Origin: Ferrimonas balearica DSM 9799
Lineage (GTDB): Bacteria; Pseudomonadota; Gammaproteobacteria; Enterobacterales; Shewanellaceae
Direction: 5' to 3'
Assembly: GCF_000148645.1 (NCBI RefSeq)
Contig: NC_014541.1
Coordinates: forward strand, 3,495,139-3,559,138
DNA length: 64,000 nt
Part shown: piece by piece, positions 16,453 through 27,278 of the stretch
Position numbering within the stretch: the stretch's first letter is position 1
Layout: the number at the start of each line of letters is the position of its first letter
Notes under the pieces: generated by a model
Told to the model about the DNA's origin: nothing
Seen by the model: the letters and a program-made list of their open reading frames with translations, nothing else
Databases searched by the model: none
Position numbers and translations under genes: made by a program

Positions 16453-18744
16453 TTACAGCTTGTGGGCCTGTTTCAGATTGTCGACAGAGTGACAAACCGC
16501 ACAGGATTCCACTTCAAGCTGCGCCAGCGGCACACCAAAGCGACCGCCATGCTGCTCCATATGGGCACGCACCGCCGGGACGATCTCCAGCTGGCCTTGT
16601 GCATTGGGCTTCTTGGCGTGACAGGCGTAGCAGGTGGCAGACACCGGCGACACGTAAGCATCCACGCTGATGTCGGTGGCCGGGTGCGCCTGGGAGTCCG
16701 GGTTGTAGTCCAGATCCAGCGCCAGCGGTCGACCCACCTGGCTCAAGCGGTCAACACCGAAACTGTCGCCTTCGTGGCAGCGGCTGCAGTTGGCCAGATC
16801 CGCCGGGTACTCCACGTTACGAACACCGTTTTCCATCGCCTGGGTCGCACGCTGGTTGGCGTGAAGCGAGTGCATCCACACCTTGTGATCCGGGTGGGTC
16901 ACGGTCAGCTCTTCGACAAAGTACTTGTCGCCGGCCTGAGTGTGCAGTTCACGGATCGCCTGGGTCGGCGGGGTGTTGGGGTTGTGGCAGGCCAGGCAAG
17001 GGTCTACCGCATCGGCGGTAGAGCTGACAAAGCCAGACTGGCTGCGAACCGCCATCGCACGCTCCATACGGGGCAGCAGGTGTTCACCCAGCTCATCGTC
17101 ATCGTGGCCGGAGAAGCAGGTGGTGTCCGCCAGCGCCTTGTTCATCTCGGTCTTGCGGCTGTGGCAGTTACGGCAGCTCAGTTCGGTGTTGTCACTGGCC
17201 TCGTCGTAGCCGTGGCAGCTGCCGCACTTGGCGTTGCTGACGATCACCGGACGGGCGTGAGCGTCCGCGTCAGTCAGGCCATCCTTGGTGAAGTACCAGC
17301 GCGCATTGTAGGCGGCGTTCTTGGCGTGGCCGGCGGTGTCACAGTCCACCAGGTTCTGTTCCGGGTCAAAGCAGTAGATCAGGCGGTTGGTGATAAAACC
17401 GCTGTCGTTCAGCAGGTCACCGGAGATCGCATCCTCCGTCACGATGGGGCCCAGCTTGTAGACGTAAACGCCGGCCTGCTGTTCGCCGCCCAGGTAGGGC
17501 TTGGTGCGGGGACGCTCACCGTCCGGGGTGTACCCGCCGTCGATGGACTCACCGTGTTTCTTGTTGCTCTTAACGAAGATGCTGTAACCGCGGGAGTTGG
17601 TGAAATCCACCGACGCGCCCCAGTTAACGTACATCTGGAGGTTTTTGATCCAGCTGGCGTTGCCCGGGTTAGCCGCATCCAGAATCAGGCGCTCACCGGC
17701 ACGGTCACGCAGGGAGAGGCTGATCATCGCGTAGTGTTCACCGGCGGCCTCACCCACCTCAGCACCGTCCACCAGCTTGGCGGATTCCACATCCACGGTC
17801 ACGATGCCACGCTGGTCCTCGGCCTGAGCCTTCTGGTAGCCACCAAGGTGCGCGTCGTTGATGGATTCGGCACTGTGGCACTCAACGCAGTTTTCATTGG
17901 TCGGCTGACCGGCGTGGTCGTAGATGGGGTTGCTGGCCAGATCGTGGCAGCTTTCACAGGTTTCCCGGGTCGGTACCGTCTGCCAGTTCAGTGCCTGGGC
18001 CAGATCGGTCCGGGCTTCGGTTTCGTGGCAGCTAGAGCAGTTGCCCACCGGGCGTGAGCTCAGGCCGATGTGCACCTGGTGAGCCAGCACCGGCCACACC
18101 TTATCGGCGTCACTCATCTTGTTGCCAGTGTGACAGCTGGCACAGCTGGCGGTCTCGTCACCGCCATGCACGATGGCGTCGATGGACTCGTGGCAGTTCA
18201 GGCAACGGGCATCGTCGATGATATCGCGGGTTTGTGTCGGCTCAGCACCATCCGCCATGGCATCCAGCCTGGCGGTCGCTTCCGGGTAACGACTGGTGGC
18301 GGGTACGGTCAGCAGAACCCGCTGGGGGAATTCGCTGTTGTAGAGGCCATCCAGCGCACCGGCAAAGGTGTAACGGTATTGGCCGTCACCCAACTCTTCC
18401 AGGCTGCCGGCACAGTTGCCGGGCAGACACTTGTCATAGCCCAGTACCTGCCACTGCGAGCGCTCCCCTTCGGCATAGGGCTGCAGCTGCACCGCCTGCA
18501 CCTTCAGGCCGTCGATCTTAATCACCGGAAGGTCCAGCTCGTTGCGGGCGTCAAACTCGATCGCCAGGCGCCCTTCCACCACCTGGGTGCCGGTGATGGC
18601 AACGGTCAGCGCCTCGGCAACCGGAGACACCACACCACCATCCTCGCCCGGGGCGCCATCTTTGCCGTCCTGACAACCGGTCAGGCCCAGCAGCATGGCC
18701 GTTGCCAGCGTCGCTGACCATCGGTTCACTGCGTACTTCATCAT
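16453..18744 (-). CDS. OmcA/MtrC-family multihaem c-type cytochrome lipoprotein
   Basis: The 763-residue protein starts with a lipoprotein signal (GLTGC) and carries eleven canonical CXXCH haem sites. Five are in the first half (about residues 180-290) and six in the second (from about 505 to the C-terminus). A twelfth candidate, CFSGH at 543-547, lacks the second cysteine. The two haem clusters separated by beta-rich domains match the four-domain outer-surface OmcA/MtrC/UndA family, which passes electrons to iron and manganese oxides or flavins; the 5+6 layout is most like undecahaem UndA. No porin-cytochrome partner (MtrA/MtrB) is next to it, so it would need a conduit encoded elsewhere. 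AGAGGAT precedes the tandem ATGs at the start. Confidence 0.92.
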   Translation of the reverse strand: MMKYAVNRWSATLATAMLLGLTGCQDGKDGAPGEDGGVVSPVAEALTVAITGTQVVEGRLAIEFDARNELDLPVIKIDGLKVQAVQLQPYAEGERSQWQVLGYDKCLPGNCAGSLEELGDGQYRYTFAGALDGLYNSEFPQRVLLTVPATSRYPEATARLDAMADGAEPTQTRDIIDDARCLNCHESIDAIVHGGDETASCASCHTGNKMSDADKVWPVLAHQVHIGLSSRPVGNCSSCHETEARTDLAQALNWQTVPTRETCESCHDLASNPIYDHAGQPTNENCVECHSAESINDAHLGGYQKAQAEDQRGIVTVDVESAKLVDGAEVGEAAGEHYAMISLSLRDRAGERLILDAANPGNASWIKNLQMYVNWGASVDFTNSRGYSIFVKSNKKHGESIDGGYTPDGERPRTKPYLGGEQQAGVYVYKLGPIVTEDAISGDLLNDSGFITNRLIYCFDPEQNLVDCDTAGHAKNAAYNARWYFTKDGLTDADAHARPVIVSNAKCGSCHGYDEASDNTELSCRNCHSRKTEMNKALADTTCFSGHDDDELGEHLLPRMERAMAVRSQSGFVSSTADAVDPCLACHNPNTPPTQAIRELHTQAGDKYFVEELTVTHPDHKVWMHSLHANQRATQAMENGVRNVEYPADLANCSRCHEGDSFGVDRLSQVGRPLALDLDYNPDSQAHPATDISVDAYVSPVSATCYACHAKKPNAQGQLEIVPAVRAHMEQHGGRFGVPLAQLEVESCAVCHSVDNLKQAHKL

Positions 18745-18922
18745 TCATCCTCTGCATTATCTGGGCGCCTCGCCGGGCGCGGAATGAAGAATGACGAAGG
18801 GCAAGAGCCGGTTCTGTGAATAAACGACAATTTGGTAACAAACTGGGGGTTAAACAGGGTTTTTAAGCAGCTTTAAGGGGTTTTAAGGACGGATTTTGAG
18901 AACTTTTTAGGGTTGGGACACA

Positions 18923-18955
18923 AAAAACGCGCACATTGCTGTGCGCGTTTTGTTA
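18923..18955 (-). terminator. Terminator of the small outer-membrane protein gene
   Basis: ACGCGCACA and TGTGCGCGT pair across a TTGC loop with A and T runs on either side. The adjacent 18745-18920 stretch holds only the upstream region of the cytochrome gene; I see no strong known operator in it. Confidence 0.8.
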
Positions 18956-18978
18956 ATGGCTTAACGGCCAGAAGCCGT

Positions 18979-19383
18979 TCAGAAGGTGTAGCGGATGCCG
19001 ATGGCACCATCGACACCAAACTTATCCTTGCCGTCAAAATCCAGCTCAGGGGCCACCTGAACGTAGGCGTTCCAGCGCTGGGTCATGTGCAGTTCCAGAC
19101 CAAAGGGCACACGCACCCCATAGCCGTCATCCCAGCCCACAAAGGCACCGCCACCGACGTACCAGTTAAGGGGCATGTTCTCCACCTGAGTCGCGTTACC
19201 GCGGGCAAACAGGTAGTCCACCGTCATGCCATCGTTACCAACAAAACCGTTGATCTGGTCATTCAGCTGGAGCATCACCCCCAAGCCCTGATCGTAACCA
19301 AAGCCCACTTCAATCTTGGCGTGCGCCACACTGCTTGAGGTGGCCACGGCCATCGCCACTGCGGCCAGCATCGTACGGTTCAT
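18979..19383 (-). CDS. Small outer-membrane beta-barrel protein
   Basis: This 134-residue protein has a signal peptide (cleavage after VAHA), then alternating polar/hydrophobic strands rich in Gly, Tyr and Phe. It ends in GIRYTF, with a terminal phenylalanine typical of outer-membrane barrels. It would make about eight strands. I do not recognise a specific family and the ligand is unknown. It has its own terminator and probably its own promoter. Confidence 0.65.
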   Translation of the reverse strand: MNRTMLAAVAMAVATSSSVAHAKIEVGFGYDQGLGVMLQLNDQINGFVGNDGMTVDYLFARGNATQVENMPLNWYVGGGAFVGWDDGYGVRVPFGLELHMTQRWNAYVQVAPELDFDGKDKFGVDGAIGIRYTF

Positions 19384-19485
19384 TCTCTCTTCCCCTTGTA
19401 CAAATGCTGGTCAAGATCGCATGGCGACCTATGGGATGCAAGCCGCAGCAGAAATGGGCGCGAACCCCGTTCAGTCCCGGGCCAG

Positions 19486-19977
19486 TTAATCGCGTTTCAG
19501 GGCGGTGATGGTGAAGCCAGACGCAGCCGGGCTGGCCGGTGCCAGCGGTTTCGCCGCAGGCTTATGATCATGGCCACCGCAGCCACAGCCTCCGCCGCTG
19601 CCACAACCACCACCGCAGCCCCCTTTCTTTGCATGCTGGCGGGAGGGGTTCACCGCCTCTGCCGCCATGGCCTTCAGGGCGCCCTCTTGCCACAGCGCCA
19701 CCACCGCCTCCGGCGCACTGCCGCGGGGGGCCTGCAGCACCTCAATGCCAGCGGCCTTGAGCTTGCCAAACAGGCGCTCGCCAATCTGGTCCACCACCAC
19801 CGCGGTGGCGCCCTGGTTTTTGATCAGGTTCAGCATCGCTTTCTTGGCTGCGCAACCGCCCTCCAGGGCCGGATTGGCCAGCTGGGATACCGCGCCACTG
19901 GCATCAACAAAAGCCAGCTGCTGGCAACGGGTAAAGTGGGGGGCCAGACGCTCTCGGCCTACGGGAATGGCAATCAT
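19486..19977 (-). CDS. NifX/NifB-like dinitrogenase iron-molybdenum cofactor family protein
   Basis: The first 105 residues or so match the small NifX/NafY/MTH1175 fold (starting MIAIPVGRERLAPHF, with VVDQIGERLFGKLKAAGIEV). Proteins of this fold bind iron-sulfur or iron-molybdenum cluster precursors. The tail is unusual: a Cys/Gly-rich metal-binding segment with GGCGGGCGSGGGCGCGG and HDH, then a Pro/Ala-rich end. No nitrogenase genes are in the window, so a general metal-cluster or metal-storage role is more likely than nitrogen fixation. The gene lies 3 bp downstream of the DUF134 gene, a pairing common in anaerobes, and is probably co-transcribed with it. Confidence 0.82.
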   Translation of the reverse strand: MIAIPVGRERLAPHFTRCQQLAFVDASGAVSQLANPALEGGCAAKKAMLNLIKNQGATAVVVDQIGERLFGKLKAAGIEVLQAPRGSAPEAVVALWQEGALKAMAAEAVNPSRQHAKKGGCGGGCGSGGGCGCGGHDHKPAAKPLAPASPAASGFTITALKRD

Positions 19978-19980
19978 CAG

Positions 19981-20271
19981 TTACGCTCCTTCGACTTCAG
20001 ACGGCAGTTCAATGGCGTGTCCCTGGGTGATCGCCTCAGCAATCTTACGCCGCGCCCGGCCCAGGGCATTGCCCAGGGTTTGCCGGGATACGCCCATGCG
20101 CTCTGCCGCCTGCAACTGGTTCAGCCCCTCGGCATCAACCAGGCTCAGGGCTTCAAACTCCTCCGCAGTCAGACGCTGACGCGGCAAATCCCGGGCGGGA
20201 ATGCCATTAGGCTTAAACAGGCTACAGGGCGCATTGGCGCACAGACAGCGGGGCTTACGGGGACGAACCAT
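19981..20271 (-). CDS. DUF134 family HTH protein
   Basis: DUF134 proteins usually start with a PRPRKPR-like sequence, which here follows the ATG at 20271 (GGAG six bases before). The longer frame to 20310 starts inside the palindrome. The 96 residues contain a cysteine pair (CLCANAPC) and a helix-turn-helix resembling sigma-70 region 4 (LTAEEFEALSLVDAEGLNQ, then MGVSRQTLGNALGRARRKI). The cysteines suggest metal or redox sensing. It is probably the regulator of its own two-gene operon with the NifX-like gene, acting through the adjacent palindrome; this is inference. Confidence 0.85.
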   Translation of the reverse strand: MVRPRKPRCLCANAPCSLFKPNGIPARDLPRQRLTAEEFEALSLVDAEGLNQLQAAERMGVSRQTLGNALGRARRKIAEAITQGHAIELPSEVEGA

Positions 20272-20292
20272 CACCACTCCGTCACTCAATGA

Positions 20293-20314
20293 GTTATTGG
20301 CATATGCCAATAAC
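20293..20314. promoter_or_regulatory. Perfect 22-bp palindrome, putative operator of the DUF134-NifX operon
   Basis: The inner 20 bases read TTATTGGCATATGCCAATAA and one more G/C pair extends each end. The centre lies between 20303 and 20304, about 32 bp before the DUF134 start. The length, symmetry and position fit a dimeric repressor site that would overlap the promoter. Confidence 0.7.
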
Positions 20315-20445
20315 CATCTTGACCGGGAACGCGACCCGGTGCTGTGAAATCGATCGCAAACTCACCGCAGACTCATCGCAGACAGCGAACGCAAAGTGAG
20401 TGTCTACACTGATGTTGCCACGATATCTGCCCAAGGACCCTCTGC

Positions 20446-22158
20446 ATGAAACCCCTCTGGCTGCTGTTACTGCTCACTTTTTTCCCGCCTGCGATGCTGG
20501 CCGCCGACGACCAGACCCTCTACTTTGGCGGGCCGATCATCACCATGGAACCGGCGCAGCCCAGCGCGGAAGCGGTGGTCACCCAAGGCACCAGGATTCA
20601 GTTTGTCGGCACGCTGGCCGAAGCGCGCCAACGCCATCCGGACGCCAGCCCCCATAACTTAAAGGGGCAAACCCTGATGCCGGGCTTTATCGAGCAGCAC
20701 CTGCATCCGATTCTGGGCGCATTGGCGCTGTCGGTGCCGGTGATCGCTCCAGAAGCCTGGGAGTTACCGGACCGCACCTGGCCTGCGGTCACCGCCCAGT
20801 TTGACTATCTGGCCGCCCTGAAAACGGCGGAAACCGAGATGACCGACCCGGATGCCACGCTGTGGACCTGGGGCTACCACCACCTCTACCACGGCCGTCT
20901 CAACCGCACCATGCTGGATGGGATCAGCCGCACCCGTCCCATTGGGGTATGGCACCGCTCAGCGCATGAGTTTTACGCCAATACCGCCCTGCTGGAGAAG
21001 TACGGACTGACGGAGCAAGCGCTGGCCGCCGCTCCCGCTGACGCCCGGGCCCAGACCGACCTGGATAAGGGGCATTTCTATGAGAACGGGGCGCTGGTGT
21101 TCTTTCTGCCCCGGGTGATTGAGGATCTCGCTTCGGAGGCGCGCTTCCGGGCCGGGCTGAATGCGATGATCACCATGCTGCATCGCAATGGGGTGACCGC
21201 CTACAACGAACCCGGTGCCCTGGTGGTGCCGGCCATCGCTGACCTCTATACCGAGATCCTCGCTGCCGACAGCACGCCGATGTACTCCTTCTTTACCGCC
21301 GAATCCAAGTCCCCCTACCTCAAGCATGGGGCCGGGCCGGAGTTGGTGGCGGCGGTGGAGGCGCAAACCCGCCTGCTGCCTCAGACCGGCAAGGTGCGTT
21401 ACTTCGATAAGCAGGTGAAGATCCTGTTTGATGGCGCCATCATCTCTCAGTTGATGCAGATGAAGGACGGCTACCTGGATGGGCATAAGGGGGAGTGGAT
21501 TCAAGACCCGGAACAGACCCGCGCCATCATCGAAACCTTCTGGGATCAGGACTATCAGATCCTGGTCCACACCAATGGCGATCTGGGGCTGGAAACGCTG
21601 CTCTCCATACTCGAGGCGCAGCAGAAGCGGCGCCCCCGCAAAGACCATCGGCTGACGGTGGTGCACTTTGCCAACGCCACCCCGGAGCAGGTAAAGCGGA
21701 TTGCGGCACTGGGGGCGATCGTCAGTGCCAACCCCTACTACCTCACCGGCTTCGGCAATAAGTACGCGGAGGTGGGGCTGGGTCCGGAGCGGGCCCACGC
21801 CATGGTGCGGCTGGCGGAGGTGGTGGAGGCTGGCATCCCGCTCTCTCTGCACTCCGACCTGCCGATGGCGCCGGCGGATCCGCTGTTTCTGGTCTGGTGT
21901 GCCGTCAACCGGCAAACCAACGAGGGCAACGTATTGCGTCCAGACCTGGCCATCAGCCTGGATGACGCCCTGCGTGGCATCACCATCGACGCTGCGCACT
22001 CGTGGCGGATGGAGCAGCAGCTGGGCAGCATCAAGGCGGGCAAGGTGGCAAACTTCACCCTGCTGGATCAGAACCCCTACGAGGTGCCTGCCAGACAGCT
22101 TAACCGCATCGACGTCACCGGAACCGTGTTTGAGGGGCGCTGGTTCCCGGTTCAATAG
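20446..22158 (+). CDS. Secreted or periplasmic amidohydrolase (YtcJ/amidohydrolase-3 type)
   Basis: The 570-residue protein starts with a signal peptide (cleavage near LAAD) behind AAGGA. It shows the amidohydrolase pattern: a small beta domain, then MPGFIEQHLHP carrying the first two metal-binding histidines. The internal lysine region and the VHTNGD histidine follow, and the late SLHSDLPMAPADP motif supplies the catalytic aspartate. The C-terminal AGKVANFTLLDQNPYEV segment closes the beta domain. YtcJ-like enzymes hydrolyse amides or N-acyl compounds; the substrate is not predictable. It is a single-gene unit ending at a terminator shared with the convergent peptidase gene. Confidence 0.85.
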   Translation: MKPLWLLLLLTFFPPAMLAADDQTLYFGGPIITMEPAQPSAEAVVTQGTRIQFVGTLAEARQRHPDASPHNLKGQTLMPGFIEQHLHPILGALALSVPVIAPEAWELPDRTWPAVTAQFDYLAALKTAETEMTDPDATLWTWGYHHLYHGRLNRTMLDGISRTRPIGVWHRSAHEFYANTALLEKYGLTEQALAAAPADARAQTDLDKGHFYENGALVFFLPRVIEDLASEARFRAGLNAMITMLHRNGVTAYNEPGALVVPAIADLYTEILAADSTPMYSFFTAESKSPYLKHGAGPELVAAVEAQTRLLPQTGKVRYFDKQVKILFDGAIISQLMQMKDGYLDGHKGEWIQDPEQTRAIIETFWDQDYQILVHTNGDLGLETLLSILEAQQKRRPRKDHRLTVVHFANATPEQVKRIAALGAIVSANPYYLTGFGNKYAEVGLGPERAHAMVRLAEVVEAGIPLSLHSDLPMAPADPLFLVWCAVNRQTNEGNVLRPDLAISLDDALRGITIDAAHSWRMEQQLGSIKAGKVANFTLLDQNPYEVPARQLNRIDVTGTVFEGRWFPVQ

Positions 22159-22162
22159 GCCA

Positions 22163-22193
22163 CAAAAAAGCCCGCCATATGGCGGGCTTCTCT

Positions 22194-22196
<3 letters not shown>
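22163..22196. terminator. Bidirectional terminator between amidohydrolase and peptidase genes
   Basis: AAGCCCGCC at 22168-22176 and GGCGGGCTT at 22181-22189 enclose an ATAT loop. The run of A on the plus strand gives a U-tract to the minus-strand peptidase transcript. Confidence 0.85.
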
Positions 22197-24425
<2,229 letters not shown>

Positions 24426-24650
24426 GTTAAACAGGGGCTTATCCATGCCTTTTGTCCATAAAGTGGCCGCCAGTGTAACAGGGGCATACCCTGATCGACA
24501 GGGGCGCCCGGCCATTGAGGCGGCCCGGACTGGCTCGCTGTCGTGACAGGGAGAGTGGCGTGATCCGGGCCAAAGAGTGGAGCCGGATGGATTCCCAGTT
24601 TCCCCTGCTGTAGCGCATACTCAGGCCATCACCCTTACAACGAGAACACC

Positions 24651-25388
24651 ATGGGCTGGGGAACACTGCTGGGCAAAATGCTGCGGGACGGCGTACTGGA
24701 ACAGGGCCTGATTGAGACGGTTAAGCCTCAGGTGCAACCGGCGCTGGATGAGATCCGAAGCGCTTCCGGGCAGCTGCTGACGGAGAGCGGCATCAAAGGG
24801 GCGCCTGACCCGCAAACCCACCCCAAGGAGGCGTTGCAGTATCAGCTCAGCGAACTCGTTGCCTGCCTGCTGCAAACCCCGCGCAGTCAAGCCTACTACC
24901 TGATGGATGAGATGGTGGGACTGGTACCTTCAGTGCTGGCAGCCCACCCCAAGCTGGGCGGTTTGCTGGGTCTGGCACAAGCCATGGGCGTGCAGCTGGG
25001 CCGTCCCGGTTCCGGCCAGGGACAGGCCGCGGTGGGCCTCTCCAGCATGCTCGGCGGTGGCCGTATGGCCCAGACGCTGGCCCGCAGCGGCCAGGCGATG
25101 CTGGATGGCCAGCAAGCCTACGAGGTGCACGCCAGCCAGGCCCGGGACTGGGACAGCCTGACGCCGCTGCAACAACAGGTGGTGGAACAATGCAGCCTGT
25201 TGGCTGCCCTGCTGGAGACCCCGCCGGAGCAGGATGACGCCGCACATCGGCGCGCCATCAACGACGCCATTGAGGTGTTGGAAGCGGTACTGAACCGCCA
25301 GGATGATGCCCTGTTTGAGGGGCTCAGCCACGATTACCGTGAGCGCTTAGCGGCCCTGGTGGGCCAGCCGATGACCCGCAACGGTTGA
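24651..25388 (+). CDS. Conserved-looking hypothetical protein
   Basis: The 245-residue cytoplasmic protein has no signal peptide or transmembrane helix. It is helical, rich in Gln, Leu and Ala, with a glycine-rich central stretch. The codon pattern matches neighbouring genes, so it is probably real. I do not recognise the family. It lies between the divergent DPP-IV gene and a terminator followed by an intergenic repeat element. Confidence 0.6.
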   Translation: MGWGTLLGKMLRDGVLEQGLIETVKPQVQPALDEIRSASGQLLTESGIKGAPDPQTHPKEALQYQLSELVACLLQTPRSQAYYLMDEMVGLVPSVLAAHPKLGGLLGLAQAMGVQLGRPGSGQGQAAVGLSSMLGGGRMAQTLARSGQAMLDGQQAYEVHASQARDWDSLTPLQQQVVEQCSLLAALLETPPEQDDAAHRRAINDAIEVLEAVLNRQDDALFEGLSHDYRERLAALVGQPMTRNG

Positions 25389-25426
25389 GGTAAAAATCCA
25401 CCTGCATAGCTGATGGCTTTGACACT

Positions 25427-25448
25427 GCCCCCTCTAAGGGGGGCTTTT
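25427..25448 (+). terminator. Terminator after the hypothetical gene
   Basis: GCCCCC at 25427-25432 pairs with GGGGGGC at 25438-25444, followed by TTTT. The dispersed repeat begins a short way downstream. Confidence 0.7.
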
Positions 25449-25489
25449 GCTTTCCCGGGATGCCACAGGCATGTGACGTTCCCAATGCC

Positions 25490-25735
25490 ATTAAACGCCT
25501 TTGCCGGGACGGCCCGGCGGCCGCCAGAAGGGCTTTGCCCCTCTGGACTCCCCTATGCCTCCAACGCGACGAAAGCCCCTCGCTCCCACTCCTTCCCGTT
25601 CAGCACTGCCCAGACTCGCATCCCTGCTCGGCTGGCCACTCGGGCCATCCATGGCCCTCGGCTTCTCTTCCAGTCGCTCCTGCTCGGCGCCGCGAGTCGG
25701 CTCAGGTGGATGGCTGCCGCCATGCCAGCCCTTAC
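25490..25735 (+). repeat. Dispersed convergent-intergenic repeat, copy 1 (partial)
   Basis: This copy shares about 230 bp with two other copies (36607-37012 and 40693-41092 reversed). The shared part contains CCAGAAGGGC, CTCTGGACTCCCCT, CTCGCTCCCACTCCTTCCCG and CGGCGCCGCGAGTCGG. Its ends have diverged and the frames differ among copies, so it does not look protein-coding. It occupies most of the gap between two convergent genes. The remainder to 25850 holds no gene that I can recognise. Confidence 0.85.
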
Positions 25736-25854
25736 TCCCAATTCATACCAGCATGTATTTCCATGTCTTAGGTGGGAATTACAGTCCTTAGCTTTTCGGG
25801 CAAAGCCCCAAACGAACGATCACCACCTCCATAGGAGATCGTTTAAGACTCACA

Positions 25855-25885
25855 ACAAAAACGCCACCTTGCGGTGGCGTTTTTG
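25855..25885. terminator. Bidirectional terminator
   Basis: ACGCCACC and GGTGGCGT form an 8-bp stem with a TTGC loop, flanked by A and T runs. It sits directly at the end of the minus-strand lipoprotein gene. Confidence 0.85.
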
Positions 25886-25886
25886 A

Positions 25887-27065
25887 TTAACTGGCTCTTA
25901 CCGCCATCCGTTTGCCCAGCCAGACCCCCAGCCCCAGTGGGGCAAAGAAGATCACCAGCACAAACAGCACAAAGTAGAGGATCAGGCTTTTCAGGGTCAC
26001 ACCGATCTGCTCAAACACCTTCTCCACCGCCTGCTGGGCGATGGCGTCCAGATCGGCAGCCGCGGCCATGCGCTCGCGGGTCACCATCTCCTCCAGCGCC
26101 TGGCGTTCAGACCGCACCATCAGCACCAGTGCCTGACGCTCCGCAGAGAGCTGAGCCAGCTTGTCATCGGTCACTTCCGACAGGCGCTCCAGCAGCGGGG
26201 CCAGCTCCTGGTTCATGTCCACCGCCAGAGTGCGCATCATCTCCGGTGACTGCGCCATCAACTGCTGGAACTGGCGGGAGGTCTCGCTGATGTCCGCCAG
26301 GGTGCGCTGCACCTCATCCGCATTCAGGTTGGCGTGCAGGGCATACAGCTGGGCTTTCCACCCGAGGATTTTCGGGGTTTGCTCGCTCATCATCGCCATC
26401 CGGTCGGAGATGTCACTCATCACTTCCGGCACGGTGCCGAAGGTGGTCACCGCTTCCAATTCACTGATGCCGCGGAAATCCAGCCACCCCTGGAACGCAC
26501 TCAGGCGGGCAAAGGTCAGGTCCGCAATCGGATTGGCAACCACGTAGCCCTGGATAAACGCCTGGTGTGACTGGTAATCGGCACGGCTCAGAAACCCCTT
26601 GGCGGTGGCTTCAAACTCCTCCGCCAGGGCCTGGCTGGTTTGCACCGCGATGGCCTGGTAGGGGCCAAACAGCTCGGCACCGGCACCGTGGTCGAAGAAG
26701 GCCGCCATCTGCGCGGTCAGTGCCCAGGTGTCCACCATCGACGCGATGGGTGAGGCCTGAAAGATGCTGCGCTGCAGGGCCTGCTCAGCACCGATTTTCC
26801 ACATCAAGGCGCGGCTTTCGATCATGATATCGACCGGGCGACTGGCCTGCGCCGCGGCATCACGCTCCAGCGCCACGATGCGGTCTGCGGCGTTTTCCAC
26901 ACCACTATAGAACACGTTGGAGAAGTCGCGGCTGAAGACCCGCATATTCAGCTGTTCCTGGGGCAGCGGTTCAATGCCGCTCTCCAGCTTGATTTGGAGC
27001 AGGGAGCAGCCGGCGCTCGCCAGCACCAGTACTCCCACCGTTAGGATTCGCCACAGGGTGTGCAT
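25887..27065 (-). CDS. Lipoprotein-like protein with long helical region and C-terminal membrane helix
   Basis: The protein (392 residues from the ATG at 27065; an ATG four codons upstream is also possible) starts with a lipoprotein-like signal ending ASAGC. It continues as a mostly helical, coiled-coil-prone domain with regular Ala/Gln/Glu heptads between about residues 200 and 345. It ends with one hydrophobic helix (LILYFVLFVLVIFFAPLGLG) and a basic tail. A protein anchored by both an N-terminal lipid and a C-terminal helix would stay in the inner membrane or bridge membranes. I do not recognise the family. Confidence 0.6.
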   Translation of the reverse strand: MHTLWRILTVGVLVLASAGCSLLQIKLESGIEPLPQEQLNMRVFSRDFSNVFYSGVENAADRIVALERDAAAQASRPVDIMIESRALMWKIGAEQALQRSIFQASPIASMVDTWALTAQMAAFFDHGAGAELFGPYQAIAVQTSQALAEEFEATAKGFLSRADYQSHQAFIQGYVVANPIADLTFARLSAFQGWLDFRGISELEAVTTFGTVPEVMSDISDRMAMMSEQTPKILGWKAQLYALHANLNADEVQRTLADISETSRQFQQLMAQSPEMMRTLAVDMNQELAPLLERLSEVTDDKLAQLSAERQALVLMVRSERQALEEMVTRERMAAAADLDAIAQQAVEKVFEQIGVTLKSLILYFVLFVLVIFFAPLGLGVWLGKRMAVRAS

Positions 27066-27278
27066 CGGATTTCCCATTACTGCTTAGGGGATTAACAGGC
27101 CCGCGGAGTCGCGAGGCCGAACAGCCGGCTATTGTCGGGCCTGGAGCGGATTACGCCAAGGGGCTGGATCGCAGCTTTGCAATTTGTCGTTGAGACGGTC
27201 GTGGAACCGAACCATAAGCGCTTCTATTCACAGACAAAAATCTTCGCGCCCCGGTGAGCAAGCTGGTAGGGTAAACTG

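Noticed and set aside
16069-18057. Long plus-strand frame (662 codons) opposite the multihaem cytochrome
   Set aside because: It is antisense to a gene with eleven haem motifs and shows no motif of its own.
19486-19977. Part of a nitrogenase cluster
   Set aside because: No other nif gene lies in the window and the DUF134 pairing occurs widely in non-fixing bacteria.
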